Source: Kangiella marina (GTDB lineage: Bacteria > Pseudomonadota > Gammaproteobacteria > Enterobacterales > Kangiellaceae). Taken from it: a DNA stretch of 64,000 nucleotides. Both the position numbers and the translations under genes were made by a program. Shown piece by piece: positions 1-7,658 of this stretch. The notes under the pieces are model-generated. The model did not search any database, was not told the origin of the DNA, and saw only the letters and a program-made list of their open reading frames with translations. Location: the NCBI RefSeq assembly GCF_039541235.1, contig NZ_BAABFV010000001.1:496001-560000 (forward strand). Reading direction: 5' to 3'. Each line of letters opens with the position of its first letter. Positions within the stretch are counted from its first letter, which is position 1.

Positions 1-610
1 TAATGCCGCTAATAATGGCAAAGACCAGACCTGCTTGCTGCCAGGCCTCTAAATCAGTGTGTCCTACGGATTGTGACGTTTCTACCGGCAATGTAGCCAA
101 CAGAGGTAATAATGTCAGCATAGGAATGACGGCGATATCTTGGAATAGCAGAACCGAGAAAGCTGACTTACCTGCGTCTGTTCGAAGTAAGTCCTTCTCC
201 GACAAGGTTTGCAATACAATAGCCGTCGACGATAGCGCTAAAATCATTCCAATCGCCAGAGCCATTTTCCAGTGCAAATCGAATGCTAGGGCTAGCAGGG
301 TTAGTAAAACCATGGTGATCACGACCTGCAAACCACCGAGCCCTAAAATGGGCATGCGCATTTTCCACAATTTTTTCGGCTGAAGCTCTAATCCAATCAG
401 GAAGAGCATCATGACCACACCAAACTCAGCAAAATGCATAATGTCAGTAACATCTTGGCCAACCAACCCTAAAGCAAATGGCCCAATAATAATTCCCGCA
501 ATGAGGTAACCAAGAACCGAACCTAATCCTAACTGTTTAGCGATAGGTACGCCGACAACAGCAGCCAACAAGAAAACCAGTGCTTGATACAGGAAACCTG
601 CTTCTTCCAT
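1..610 (-). CDS. kefB: KefB/KefC-type K+/H+ antiporter, N-terminal part (cut by window edge)
   Basis: Glutathione-gated potassium efflux antiporter of the CPA2 family, located in the inner membrane. The 203 visible codons start [14 protein letters not shown] and give successive hydrophobic segments. They include the family signatures [35 protein letters not shown] and [12 protein letters not shown], which match the first six or so membrane helices of E. coli KefB. The reading frame is open to base 1, so the rest of the transporter and any RCK/TrkA-N domain lie outside. The ATG at 610-608 directly abuts the stop of the kefG-like gene. It is preceded by AGGAGG with an 8-base spacer, a strong ribosome site. 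The pairing with a KefG-type partner favours KefB over KefC; that choice is inference. Confidence 0.88.
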   Translation of the reverse strand, partial: MEEAGFLYQALVFLLAAVVGVPIAKQLGLGSVLGYLIAGIIIGPFALGLVGQDVTDIMHFAEFGVVMMLFLIGLELQPKKLWKMRMPILGLGGLQVVITMVLLTLLALAFDLHWKMALAIGMILALSSTAIVLQTLSEKDLLRTDAGKSAFSVLLFQDIAVIPMLTLLPLLATLPVETSQSVGHTDLEAWQQAGLVFAIISGI

Positions 611-1183
611 TTAGCTTGCCTCCTCTTCGCTCTGCTCTAAAAGCCCTAATGATGTAGCCAGCCCCTGAATATAATCTCGGTAACGCTCCGCTTCTTTTTC
701 AATCCGGCTATGGCTTAGGGTTTCGGCTTCATACAATACAAACGGCTTAACAAACTCCATACCACAGAAATCCGCCGTTTGTTCAAAAGGTCTCAGTAGC
801 TCGTCGGCAGAAAAATTATTAAAACCATGAGGCGTGTAGCTGTCTTCAGCGGCGCCTGCAGTGATGGCGCTTAACCAACGTCGACCGGCCAACTGATAAC
901 CCCCTTCACCGTAAGCAAAACCTTCGGCTAGGACCAGATCTTGCCATTCTTTGAGTAGTGACGGGCTGCTGTACCAATAAAAAGGATGTTGGAAGACAAT
1001 CAACGCATGATCCAATAGCAGTTTCTGCTCACGTTGAATATCAATAAAGTAATCCGGGTATTCTTCGTAGAGGTCATTAACTTTGACGTATTTGAGATCT
1101 TTAACCGCCTCTAGCATGGCCTGATTGGCCCACGATTTCTCAAAAATGGGGTGAACTAAATTTAGCAAAACACGAGTGGTCAT
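611..1183 (-). CDS. kefG: KefG/KefF-type ancillary flavodoxin-fold oxidoreductase
   Basis: Soluble quinone-oxidoreductase-like partner that activates the KefB/KefC antiporter. The 190-residue protein has the family pattern in order: an N-terminal LLNLVHP strand-loop, a YPDYFIDI segment near residue 45, then IVFQHPFYWYS near 62-72. LLKEW and a glycine-rich YGEGGYQLAG flavin loop follow, and then LRPFEQTADFCGM. The IDIxREQ...VFQHP and LLKEW wording is closer to E. coli KefG than to KefF. The gene directly precedes kefB with no intergenic base, the usual order for this pair. The C-terminal tail is acidic (EQSEEEAS). A 16-bp palindrome lies 34 bases upstream of the start. No strong Shine-Dalgarno sequence is visible; a GGAAG lies about 12 bases upstream. 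Confidence 0.85.
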   Translation of the reverse strand: MTTRVLLNLVHPIFEKSWANQAMLEAVKDLKYVKVNDLYEEYPDYFIDIQREQKLLLDHALIVFQHPFYWYSSPSLLKEWQDLVLAEGFAYGEGGYQLAGRRWLSAITAGAAEDSYTPHGFNNFSADELLRPFEQTADFCGMEFVKPFVLYEAETLSHSRIEKEAERYRDYIQGLATSLGLLEQSEEEAS

Positions 1184-1216
1184 TGATTGTCAGCGCTTCC
1201 GTTATTGTGCTTATTT

Positions 1217-1232
1217 ACAAACCGTGGTTTGT
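1217..1232. promoter_or_regulatory. 16-bp palindrome upstream of kefG, possible operator
   Basis: ACAAACC and GGTTTGT are perfect inverted repeats around a 2-base centre (GT). The site sits 34 bases before the kefG start codon, where a dimeric regulator of the kefGB pair could bind. No regulator is visible nearby, so the role is inferred from position and symmetry only. Confidence 0.4.
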
Positions 1233-1363
1233 CCGATAACTACTACTGAGTCTACACAAATTTGCACTGAAAAAGAAATGAAGGCTCAATGAATCAGCAA
1301 GCCGCAACTAGGATGGTTATATCGCTTAGAAAAAAGATGTTTCACGCAAAATTTAGATAAAAT

Positions 1364-1385
1364 AAAAGCGGCCTAAGCCGCTTTT
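1364..1385 (-). terminator. intrinsic terminator-like hairpin
   Basis: A 9-bp perfect stem (AAAAGCGGC with GCCGCTTTT) has a 4-base loop. On the minus strand it is followed by TTTTATTTTAT, typical of a rho-independent terminator. It lies 350 bp past the stop of the NAD-kinase-like gene, so it either ends that long transcript or an unannotated small RNA. The A/T flanks would also let it work on the plus strand. Confidence 0.65.
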
Positions 1386-1687
1386 AATATAGGATGAGTC
1401 CGTCCCACAGTTTTCTGGTATCCAACCTTGGATAATAATTCCTTTTATTTTGTCCTAAATTATTATTCCTTAACCTATCGTTAGATAGTCGATTTGTAGA
1501 TAGTGTGTTCTCCCTGAACACGAGAGGTACTTTAGCAAATCATTCCAATAGAACAATCTACAAATCTAAGAAAAATGAAACCGCAGAAAAGCTGAAAAAC
1601 CATCAAATCCTTATAATTCAATCAGTTACAAAAGATGCATTTAAAAAACCGCTTAAAGCTCCGATGCTTTTCAGACTATGCTCAATA

Positions 1688-1711
1688 CTTTGTGCGAGAT
1701 CTCGCACAAAG
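1688..1711. repeat. perfect 24-bp palindrome without loop
   Basis: CTTTGTGCGAGA is followed immediately by its exact reverse complement TCTCGCACAAAG. It lies 26 bases beyond the stop of the NAD-kinase-like gene. No T-tract follows on either strand, so it is a poor intrinsic terminator and looks more like a protein-binding site or a cruciform-forming element. Confidence 0.6.
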
Positions 1712-1736
1712 CCAAGTGACAAAAGCTTAAAAATTA

Positions 1737-2876
1737 TTAACTTTCGATACCGACAGGGTACAAAATAAAGTCTTCATAGCCTGTGATCACTCTTATCACG
1801 CCTGACAATCGCTGATTCAACGCCTCATCGTCACTGTCAACAATCAAAGGTTTACCCTCCAGCTCTTTCAGCTTGGTCTTGGTGGCGATAACGTAAATAT
1901 CCTCTTTATCGAGCTGTGACAAGACTTTAGCGCTTAACTGCTGATTACCTCGGCCAATAATATGACCTTGCCCACCGATCACCGTAATCACCAGCTTTAC
2001 GTTCCCCGGATGCTCTGACAGTAGATTCAGTATACCGCTCTCGGTCATGTCGCTGGCAACCACCGCGCCATCATGCACACAGTCAATCCCTAACAACGTA
2101 TTCTCAAGCGACATTGTCTCCATCAAGAAAGCACAGGTGGAGCCTGAGCCAACAAGGTAGTAATCGTCATCATCCATGTTATCAATAATAAACTCTGCGA
2201 TGTCTTGTAACACCAGCTCTTCAAGCTCTCGGCCGCCGGACTTGGTCGCCTGAACGTAGCGATGCTCGGCTGGAACCTGCATCTCACCATACTGTTTAGC
2301 GCGAACAACACCCTTTCGAAACGCCTCCTCGTCAATATCCATGACCGAGGTTTCAAGTAAGCTGACCAACTCCTTGTTGATCATTTTTTCAATGACCAAG
2401 CCAGCGGCATGGGGCGTCACCGCATAAACACCAGAGTGTATTTTTACGCCTGCAGGAATTCCAAGTACGGGTACCGCACTATCTATGGCTTCATAAATGT
2501 TTCGGGCCGTACCATCGCCACCAGCAAACAGTAACACATCGATAGGTCGAGAAGCGGAGGCATCACCGACCATGCTTCGAGCTGCGGCGATAGTGTCTTC
2601 GAAAGTTGATGGTTCTTGGCTTTGGTGCACCACTTTAAACTGAAATCCCATCTCCTGTAAAAGCGCTTCCCCCATATCCCCAGAAGCAGTTAATACGGTC
2701 AACTGATCCTTATAAGGCTGTAACTTTTCTAAGGCAATTCTCGCTCGCTCGACGGCCTGAGGCTCAGCGCCACGGGCGAAGGCCTCAGTACGAATGGCTT
2801 CGCCGTCGCTGCCCTTGAGTCCGACTTTGCCACCAATTCCTGCAAACGGGTTGATAATAAAACCTAAAGTAAACAT
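1737..2876 (-). CDS. ATP-NAD kinase family protein (COG3199-like)
   Basis: Predicted polyphosphate- or ATP-dependent NAD kinase-like cytosolic protein, 379 residues, close to the family's usual length. It starts FTLGFIINPFAGIGGKVGL, the standard opening of this family. The nucleotide-binding FAGGDGTARNIYEAI motif is at about 117-131 (GGDGT 119-123) and PVLGIPAGVK follows. The C-terminal part has VGSGST, LGIDCVHDGAV and VIGGQGHIIGRGN, as in the acetoin-catabolism X-type group. The start overlaps the end of epmC by 13 bp, so it is the last gene of the 6745-1737 operon. The physiological substrate of this branch is not well established. NAD kinase activity is the family expectation, not something the sequence proves. 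Confidence 0.85.
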   Translation of the reverse strand: MFTLGFIINPFAGIGGKVGLKGSDGEAIRTEAFARGAEPQAVERARIALEKLQPYKDQLTVLTASGDMGEALLQEMGFQFKVVHQSQEPSTFEDTIAAARSMVGDASASRPIDVLLFAGGDGTARNIYEAIDSAVPVLGIPAGVKIHSGVYAVTPHAAGLVIEKMINKELVSLLETSVMDIDEEAFRKGVVRAKQYGEMQVPAEHRYVQATKSGGRELEELVLQDIAEFIIDNMDDDDYYLVGSGSTCAFLMETMSLENTLLGIDCVHDGAVVASDMTESGILNLLSEHPGNVKLVITVIGGQGHIIGRGNQQLSAKVLSQLDKEDIYVIATKTKLKELEGKPLIVDSDDEALNQRLSGVIRVITGYEDFILYPVGIES

Positions 2877-3448
2877 GACTCTCTTTTGGGTAAGTTAATG
2901 GGTTGTGAGGAACGATAAAGCTGACATAACAGTTGTATCATACGCGCAGCTCTTTGCGGAAATCCCACTGTAAAATAATGCTGAAGCTGCTGATGAACCT
3001 GCTCTCGAAAAACTTTCGCCTCTTTTACTGCAGAGTCTCCTGCATCTAAGTTATCAAGACTAACGCGAAAAGGGATACCAGCGGCTAAGCTAAAAGCCCA
3101 CTCTAAGGCTTGAGGCTTAACCTCAACCTTAAAGAAAAGAGCCTGCAATTCGGCATTACGACCATCCGGTTCATACCAATAGCCATAGTCATCGCGATTG
3201 CGTCGCTCAACGCCTGCAATACACCAGTGCGCTACTTCGTGTAACGCACTAGAAAAGTAATCGTGAGTAGAGTAAATGGTCGCTACCGACTCCACAGATT
3301 TAGGAGCTTGGTAGAAGGGTTCGTTCGCGCCTGGCTTGAGGACAACCCGGTGATCTGAAAAGTGCCGGTTAAAAGCTTGTGCTAACTGCTGGACACAGCG
3401 CTCAGCAGCAACCTTATTGAATGATGGTGGATTAGGTTCAAACAGCAT
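2864..3448 (-). CDS. epmC: elongation factor P hydroxylase EpmC
   Basis: Hydroxylates the beta-lysylated lysine of translation elongation factor P, the last step after EpmA and EpmB. The 194-residue protein carries the family core: SALHEVAHWCIAG near 87-99 (an HExxH metal-binding motif), then RRNRDDYGYWYEPDGR. VEVKPQALEWAFSLAAGIPF and VSLDNL follow, all close to E. coli YfcM. An extra 20-25 residue N-terminal segment precedes the conserved region. The gene starts 3 bases after prmB and overlaps the NAD-kinase-like gene. Its presence predicts that the organism modifies EF-P by lysylation, although epmA and epmB are not in this window. Confidence 0.92.
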   Translation of the reverse strand: MLFEPNPPSFNKVAAERCVQQLAQAFNRHFSDHRVVLKPGANEPFYQAPKSVESVATIYSTHDYFSSALHEVAHWCIAGVERRNRDDYGYWYEPDGRNAELQALFFKVEVKPQALEWAFSLAAGIPFRVSLDNLDAGDSAVKEAKVFREQVHQQLQHYFTVGFPQRAARMIQLLCQLYRSSQPINLPKRESCLL

Positions 3449-3451
3449 TAC

Positions 3452-4366
3452 TCAACTAAAGTGTTCCAATAATTGCTTTTTGGTTAAAACAAAAACGCCA
3501 TCCCCACCCTGCTCAAACTCAATCCAATGAAACTCAACTTCTGGGAAGGTTTCTTCAAGTGCAGGCCAGCTATTACCAACCTCGACGATAAGTACGCCTT
3601 GATCACTCAGGTAGTGGGCAGCATTTTCAAGGATTTGGCGAGTCAGATCGAGACCGTCAACGCCGGAGCCAAGACCGATCTCTGGCTCATGATGATACTC
3701 TTGTGGCATATCGGCGAGATCTTCAGCATCAACATAAGGCGGATTCGACACGATTAAGTCAAATACCTCACCTTCTAGTCCATCGAACAGATCCGATTGT
3801 ACCGCTCGCGCCTTATGATACAGACCTAAACGTTCAATATTAATCTCCGCCACCGTTAGCGCATCTTCCGAAATATCGGACATCACCACTTCGGCATCAT
3901 CAATAAAGGCTGCCGTAGCCAAACCAATACAACCACTGCCACAGCACAAGTCTAAGACTTTTGGATTATCCGCCTCTAACCATGGATAAAAGTCATTATG
4001 AATCAGTTCAGCAATAGGCGAACGAGGCACTAAAACTCGCTCATCCACGTAAAACTCTAAACCAGCGAAGTAAGCTTTATTGGTGATAAAGGCTAATGGC
4101 TTGCGTTGAGTAACACGCGTTTTAATGGCATGAGCAAGGTGTTTCTTTTCCTCAGAAAGCACAGTTGCCCCCAGCATGCTCTGGGGATAATCCACTGGCA
4201 AATCAAGCATTTGCAATACAATTGCAACCGCTTCATCCCAAGGGTTATCGGTGCCATGGCCAAAGTACAGGTCAGACTGATGAAACTGGGTCGCGGCAAA
4301 ACGAACAAAGTCAGCAATAGTGTTGAGCTCTTGTTGAGCTTGTTGATAGATATCTTGATCACTCAT
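3452..4366 (-). CDS. prmB: 50S ribosomal protein L3 N5-glutamine methyltransferase PrmB
   Basis: S-adenosylmethionine-dependent methylation of a glutamine in ribosomal protein L3. The 304-residue length is typical. An N-terminal helical domain is followed by the Rossmann methyltransferase fold, with motif I DLCCGSGCIGLA at 139-150 and the catalytic NPPY at 208-211. YVDAEDLADMPQEYHHEP and GLDLTRQIL follow, which separate PrmB from PrmC. The start overlaps plsC by 4 bp (ATGA arrangement), so translation is probably coupled. It belongs to the PfkB kinase-sixA-plsC-prmB-epmC operon. Confidence 0.94.
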   Translation of the reverse strand: MSDQDIYQQAQQELNTIADFVRFAATQFHQSDLYFGHGTDNPWDEAVAIVLQMLDLPVDYPQSMLGATVLSEEKKHLAHAIKTRVTQRKPLAFITNKAYFAGLEFYVDERVLVPRSPIAELIHNDFYPWLEADNPKVLDLCCGSGCIGLATAAFIDDAEVVMSDISEDALTVAEINIERLGLYHKARAVQSDLFDGLEGEVFDLIVSNPPYVDAEDLADMPQEYHHEPEIGLGSGVDGLDLTRQILENAAHYLSDQGVLIVEVGNSWPALEETFPEVEFHWIEFEQGGDGVFVLTKKQLLEHFS

Positions 4367-5181
4367 GGTGCTACCTCATCCTGCTGTTGGCGTAACATGC
4401 TGTATAATGAATTATATACTACTTCCGTCAATTCATTGCGGTGGGCAACGTCATATTCGCGACAATCGATCGCTTTTCCAACTTTGACCGTGACTTTTTG
4501 ATTCAATCGCATCTGTAACCACTTTTTATTTGGCAGGACTTTATAAATATCCTCAATCGCGACAGGAATAATCAAGGCATCGGTATCAATGGCTAAGCGA
4601 ATGGCGCCTTTTTTAAGAGGAAATAACTCTCCGGTGCTGGATCGCGTTCCCTCTGGAAACATACAGATACGAATCCCACTCTCCATTTTTTCTTTGGCGA
4701 TTTCGAGATCTTTAATCGCTTGTTGACGGTTTTGTCGATCGATAGAAAGGATTTCAGCCGTTTTCATGGCTCGAGATAGCAGTGGTATTTTGAACAGTTC
4801 CTTCTTAGAAATCATACGGATACTGCCTGGAAGAGCTGCAAAAATCAGTGGAATATCGTAAGCACTTGAGTGGTTCGCAACAATAATCACACGCCTTCCT
4901 GCTTGCGCCTCTGCTTCCAAATCACCCTCTAGCGTCCACCGTAATCGAACCGCATTAGTTAGACTGTTACCCCAGCGGTGAATTACATGATCGATCTTCG
5001 GTCGAACCGTCTTTTTTAATGACTCACTTCGATTAAACAAGGCCGTGACAAGAGTGAGCAGGCTGTACTTTCCTGTCGCTGCAATAGATACCAGAATGAC
5101 CCACCAAGCTCTAAGTAGGCTAGCTTTTTTGACTTGTTGTTCGTTCAAAACCAATGTCACGCAAATGTCATAGAAACGCAA
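4363..5181 (-). CDS. 1-acyl-sn-glycerol-3-phosphate acyltransferase (PlsC family)
   Basis: Membrane-associated acyltransferase that makes phosphatidic acid from lysophosphatidic acid. The 272-residue protein has an N-terminal hydrophobic segment near 25-48. The catalytic NHSSAYD (H104 and D109, the HX4D motif) and the FPEGTRSS glycerol-phosphate binding motif at 175-181 follow, and then LFPLKKGAIRLA and a VPVAIED-like block. It is 47 bp from sixA and overlaps prmB by 4 bp. Housekeeping plsC and specialised acyltransferases cannot be told apart here, so no symbol is given. Confidence 0.88.
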   Translation of the reverse strand: MRFYDICVTLVLNEQQVKKASLLRAWWVILVSIAATGKYSLLTLVTALFNRSESLKKTVRPKIDHVIHRWGNSLTNAVRLRWTLEGDLEAEAQAGRRVIIVANHSSAYDIPLIFAALPGSIRMISKKELFKIPLLSRAMKTAEILSIDRQNRQQAIKDLEIAKEKMESGIRICMFPEGTRSSTGELFPLKKGAIRLAIDTDALIIPVAIEDIYKVLPNKKWLQMRLNQKVTVKVGKAIDCREYDVAHRNELTEVVYNSLYSMLRQQQDEVAP

Positions 5182-5228
5182 TGCTAGCTATTTTTACGAT
5201 GGACTTCCAGTTTATTCTGAGAATAAGC

Positions 5229-5708
5229 CTACTCTGGGCTAGAAAAGGCCAGTTTTCTTGCACTAGAAGCTGAGCCGTCGGTTGTTAGGCCTAAAGAGCC
5301 AATGGCCGCTGTTGGGAAGTATTGGGACTGCCCTGGTAGCCATCCACACCAAAGATGCGACACTAATGGCATATGACTAATTAATACCGTGGTGCCCTGT
5401 GTGGCTTCTTCGACGAAAGGAATCGTCATTGCGGGATCCGACTCGGAGGTCAACAATGACTCTGTCTGTCGAGTCCAGTCATAATCCACCAAGTCTTTAA
5501 ACGTTTTCTCAAAAGTATCAGCCGTTTGCTGGGCTCGCAACGTCGGGCTGACCAACAAGGTTTCTAGCTGAACGTTCTGCTCCGCCAAGTGCTGTGCATA
5601 CCAACGCACCATGTGCTGTACTTGCTGATGGCCATGCTCGGAAATTTGACGCTCCCCATTGATATAGGGAGCATCTCCGTGGCGCATAATCGCAATATGT
5701 CTCATCAA
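5229..5708 (-). CDS. sixA: phosphohistidine phosphatase SixA
   Basis: Histidine phosphatase of the phosphoglycerate-mutase fold that removes phosphate from phosphohistidine in phosphotransfer proteins. The protein has 159 residues. The catalytic MRHG lies at 8-11 (H10), SPTLRAQQTAD near 54-64, and the second histidine in VLISHMPLVSHLW. These fit the SixA subfamily, which lacks the insertions of larger mutases. Two ATG codons lie in a row; either gives the same core. The start overlaps the upstream kinase gene by 4 bp, so the two are probably translated together. Confidence 0.9.
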   Translation of the reverse strand: MMRHIAIMRHGDAPYINGERQISEHGHQQVQHMVRWYAQHLAEQNVQLETLLVSPTLRAQQTADTFEKTFKDLVDYDWTRQTESLLTSESDPAMTIPFVEEATQGTTVLISHMPLVSHLWCGWLPGQSQYFPTAAIGSLGLTTDGSASSARKLAFSSPE

Positions 5709-6745
5709 CGGTTTGGAAACTCCTTGTTAAGATAAGATCTGAGTTCTTCAATCGCGGCTGGCTTGAGTCGTGGCCCAAACTGAGTGACAAGGTGTGCCGA
5801 AGCAAAACTCGCCAACTGCCCAGACTCTGCCCATGACAAGCCGTTTGTTAAACCGAATATAAAAGCACCTGCGAACATATCGCCAGCACCATTAGTATCA
5901 ACCGCCTTGACCACATGGGGTTCTATCGTTGATACGTCTTGCCCATCAAAACTCAAAGCGCCTTTTTTACCCAGTGTAATAACAACCTGCTTCGATTGCT
6001 GTGACAATATGGTTAAGGCTTTTTCGACGCTATCGACGCCCGTAAACTCAAGAGCCTCATCATCGTTACAGAATAATAAATCAACACCACCATCGAGAAT
6101 CTGCTCAATCTCAGGTTTAAAGAAACGAACCATGTTTGGATCAGACAGGGTTGTCGCAACTTTTACACCATTCTCACGAGCAAAGTCCCGCGCCTTTAGC
6201 GCTGCTTGATGTGCTTCTGGTGAACTTACCAAATAACCTTCAATGTACAGATACTGGCTGTCAGCAAGCGCCTCATAATTGATGTCTTGCTCTTTTAATT
6301 CACTGCTAATTCCGAGAAACGTATTCATGGTGCGATCAGCATCCGGTGTAATCATCACCAGACATTTACCAGTGGTACCGTGATTATCTTCTAGCTGACC
6401 CAGTGTATTAGTCACGCCCGCTTCATCCAAGTCATCAGAGTAGAACACGCCGGCTTCATCTTTAGCCACTTTGCAGGAATGGAAAGCCTTTCCGCCGAGC
6501 TGTGCCAGTGAAATAACACTGTTGGCTGCGGAGCCGCCTGAAGCACGCTGGTGAATATTACCCTGCAAGTGCCCCAATAAGTAGTCATGGCGCTCTTCAT
6601 CAACCAAGGTCATGACACCCTTTTCAACGCCTAAACGCTCAAGTTCGGTTTCGTTCACCTCAATCTCAACATCAACCAGCGCATTGCCAAGCGCGTATAA
6701 ATCATATTTTTTTGTCATCATCAAAATCTTCATTAGAGTTTGCAC
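5705..6745 (-). CDS. PfkB-family carbohydrate/nucleoside kinase (adenosine-kinase-like)
   Basis: ATP-dependent sugar or nucleoside kinase. Family features are ALGNALVDVE near residue 18, the GGSAANSVISLAQLGG substrate motif at 70-85, and the DTNGAGDMFAGAF anion-hole and catalytic base motif at 283-295. Length (about 337-346) and wording match proteins labelled adenosine kinase in Gammaproteobacteria, but the substrate is not proven. The frame can open with GTG at 6745, ATG at 6733 or ATG at 6718. The last (MTKKYDLYALGNALVD) fits the family start best. It heads the minus-strand operon and is divergent from the pterin synthase gene. Confidence 0.85.
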   Translation of the reverse strand: MQTLMKILMMTKKYDLYALGNALVDVEIEVNETELERLGVEKGVMTLVDEERHDYLLGHLQGNIHQRASGGSAANSVISLAQLGGKAFHSCKVAKDEAGVFYSDDLDEAGVTNTLGQLEDNHGTTGKCLVMITPDADRTMNTFLGISSELKEQDINYEALADSQYLYIEGYLVSSPEAHQAALKARDFARENGVKVATTLSDPNMVRFFKPEIEQILDGGVDLLFCNDDEALEFTGVDSVEKALTILSQQSKQVVITLGKKGALSFDGQDVSTIEPHVVKAVDTNGAGDMFAGAFIFGLTNGLSWAESGQLASFASAHLVTQFGPRLKPAAIEELRSYLNKEFPNR

Positions 6746-6750
6746 TGATT

Positions 6751-6760
6751 ATGCTATAAT
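6751..6760 (+). promoter_or_regulatory. extended -10 promoter element for the pterin synthase gene
   Basis: ATGCTATAAT contains a consensus TATAAT at 6755-6760 preceded by TGC, an extended -10. A start about 7 bases downstream would give a leader of some 35 bases before the ATG at 6802. No good -35 is seen at the normal spacing, as expected for extended -10 promoters. Confidence 0.55.
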
Positions 6761-6801
6761 TCACCTCAAGATTAAACGTTAACCACCCTTCGGTTTTGGC
6801 T

Positions 6802-7653
6802 ATGCCTGCACTCTTTGTTGACCAACTCACTGTCATTGACTTTGCATTCTTTGATATTCATCGTGGAATTGTGGGCGAAAGCTGGATTGTTGACCTCGTT
6901 TTAGAAGGTGAGCTGGATGATCAAGGCATGGTCTTTGACTTCGGCGATGTTAAAAAGCGTATCAAACAAGCGATCGATGCTACGGTTGATCATAAGTTTG
7001 TTGTTCCGGCTAACAGCGAGCATGTTAAGGCCGAAACGAATGACCAAGGCTTACAATTAACGCTTTCTGATACTGCGGGACACCGCTACCATCATCAATC
7101 GCCAGAGCAGGCTGTGGTTCTTCTTGATGCTGAAGAGGTGTCGATGGATGCCGTTATTAAGGTATTGAATAAGGCCTGCCTTGAAGTGGTGCCAAGTAAT
7201 GTCGCTAAAATCTACCTTACGCTCAGCACCGAAGCTATTGAGGGACATTACTATCACTACACACACGGCTTAAAGAAGCACCTTGGCGACTGTCAACGAA
7301 TCGCCCATGGTCATCGCTCACAGATCCATATTTATGATAATGGTCAGCGAAGCGAAGAACTGGAGGCGATGTGGTGTGAAAAGTGGGAAGATATTTATAT
7401 CGGTACGGAAGAAGACTTGGTAGCACCTGACAAAGAAAGCGCTGAGGATTATTACCGCTTCGCCTATACCAGCGAACAAGGTTATTTTTCTATAGAGCTG
7501 CCTAAAGCGCGCTGTCATATCATGAAGAATGACTCTACCGTTGAACTCATCGCGAATCATATCGTCAAGCAGCTCAAAGTTATTGAGCCACACGCCACGA
7601 TACAGGTTAAAGCTTTTGAAGGGGTCAATAAAGGCGCTATCGCCAACGGTTAA
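6802..7653 (+). CDS. tandem-domain 6-pyruvoyl/6-carboxy-tetrahydropterin synthase family protein
   Basis: Two fused domains of the PTPS/QueD fold, 283 residues from the ATG at 6802 (a TTG at 6796 is less likely). The second domain (about 135-283) has a complete active site pattern: HYTHGLKKH, then a Cys and the HGH pair in GDCQRIAHGHRSQIHIY near 164-178, and the conserved E near its end. The first domain (1-130) keeps the fold (VDLVLEG...MVFDFGDVKKRI, TVDHKFV), but the HGH zinc-ligand position reads GIVGESW, so it probably does not bind zinc. The role could be in queuosine or pterin metabolism; no pathway gene is nearby. It converges on the AsmA gene with only 5 bp between the stops. Confidence 0.85.
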   Translation: MPALFVDQLTVIDFAFFDIHRGIVGESWIVDLVLEGELDDQGMVFDFGDVKKRIKQAIDATVDHKFVVPANSEHVKAETNDQGLQLTLSDTAGHRYHHQSPEQAVVLLDAEEVSMDAVIKVLNKACLEVVPSNVAKIYLTLSTEAIEGHYYHYTHGLKKHLGDCQRIAHGHRSQIHIYDNGQRSEELEAMWCEKWEDIYIGTEEDLVAPDKESAEDYYRFAYTSEQGYFSIELPKARCHIMKNDSTVELIANHIVKQLKVIEPHATIQVKAFEGVNKGAIANG

Positions 7654-7658
7654 GAAGC

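Larger units (their letters stand above)
1184..1736. other. intergenic stretch with no convincing gene
   Basis: This 553-bp gap lies between kefG and the NAD-kinase-like gene. It holds the palindrome at 1217-1232, a terminator-like hairpin at 1364-1385, and an AT-rich inverted repeat (ATAATAATT at 1432-1440 with AATTATTAT at 1458-1466). It also holds a small hairpin (GTGTTC at 1505-1510 with GAACAC at 1516-1521) and a 24-bp palindrome at 1688-1711. A plus-strand open frame at 1505-1768 has no recognisable features and runs over the end of the neighbouring gene, so it is not called. A small minus-strand RNA ending at the 1364-1385 hairpin is possible but unproven. Confidence 0.6.

Noticed and set aside
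1389-1410. Resemblance of GGATGAGTCCGTCCC to a hammerhead ribozyme core
   Set aside because: The required CTGATGA and GAAA core bases are not both present and the stems do not form.
1505-1768. 87-residue plus-strand open frame
   Set aside because: No recognisable domain, no good ribosome site, and it runs into the end of the NAD-kinase-like gene on the other strand.
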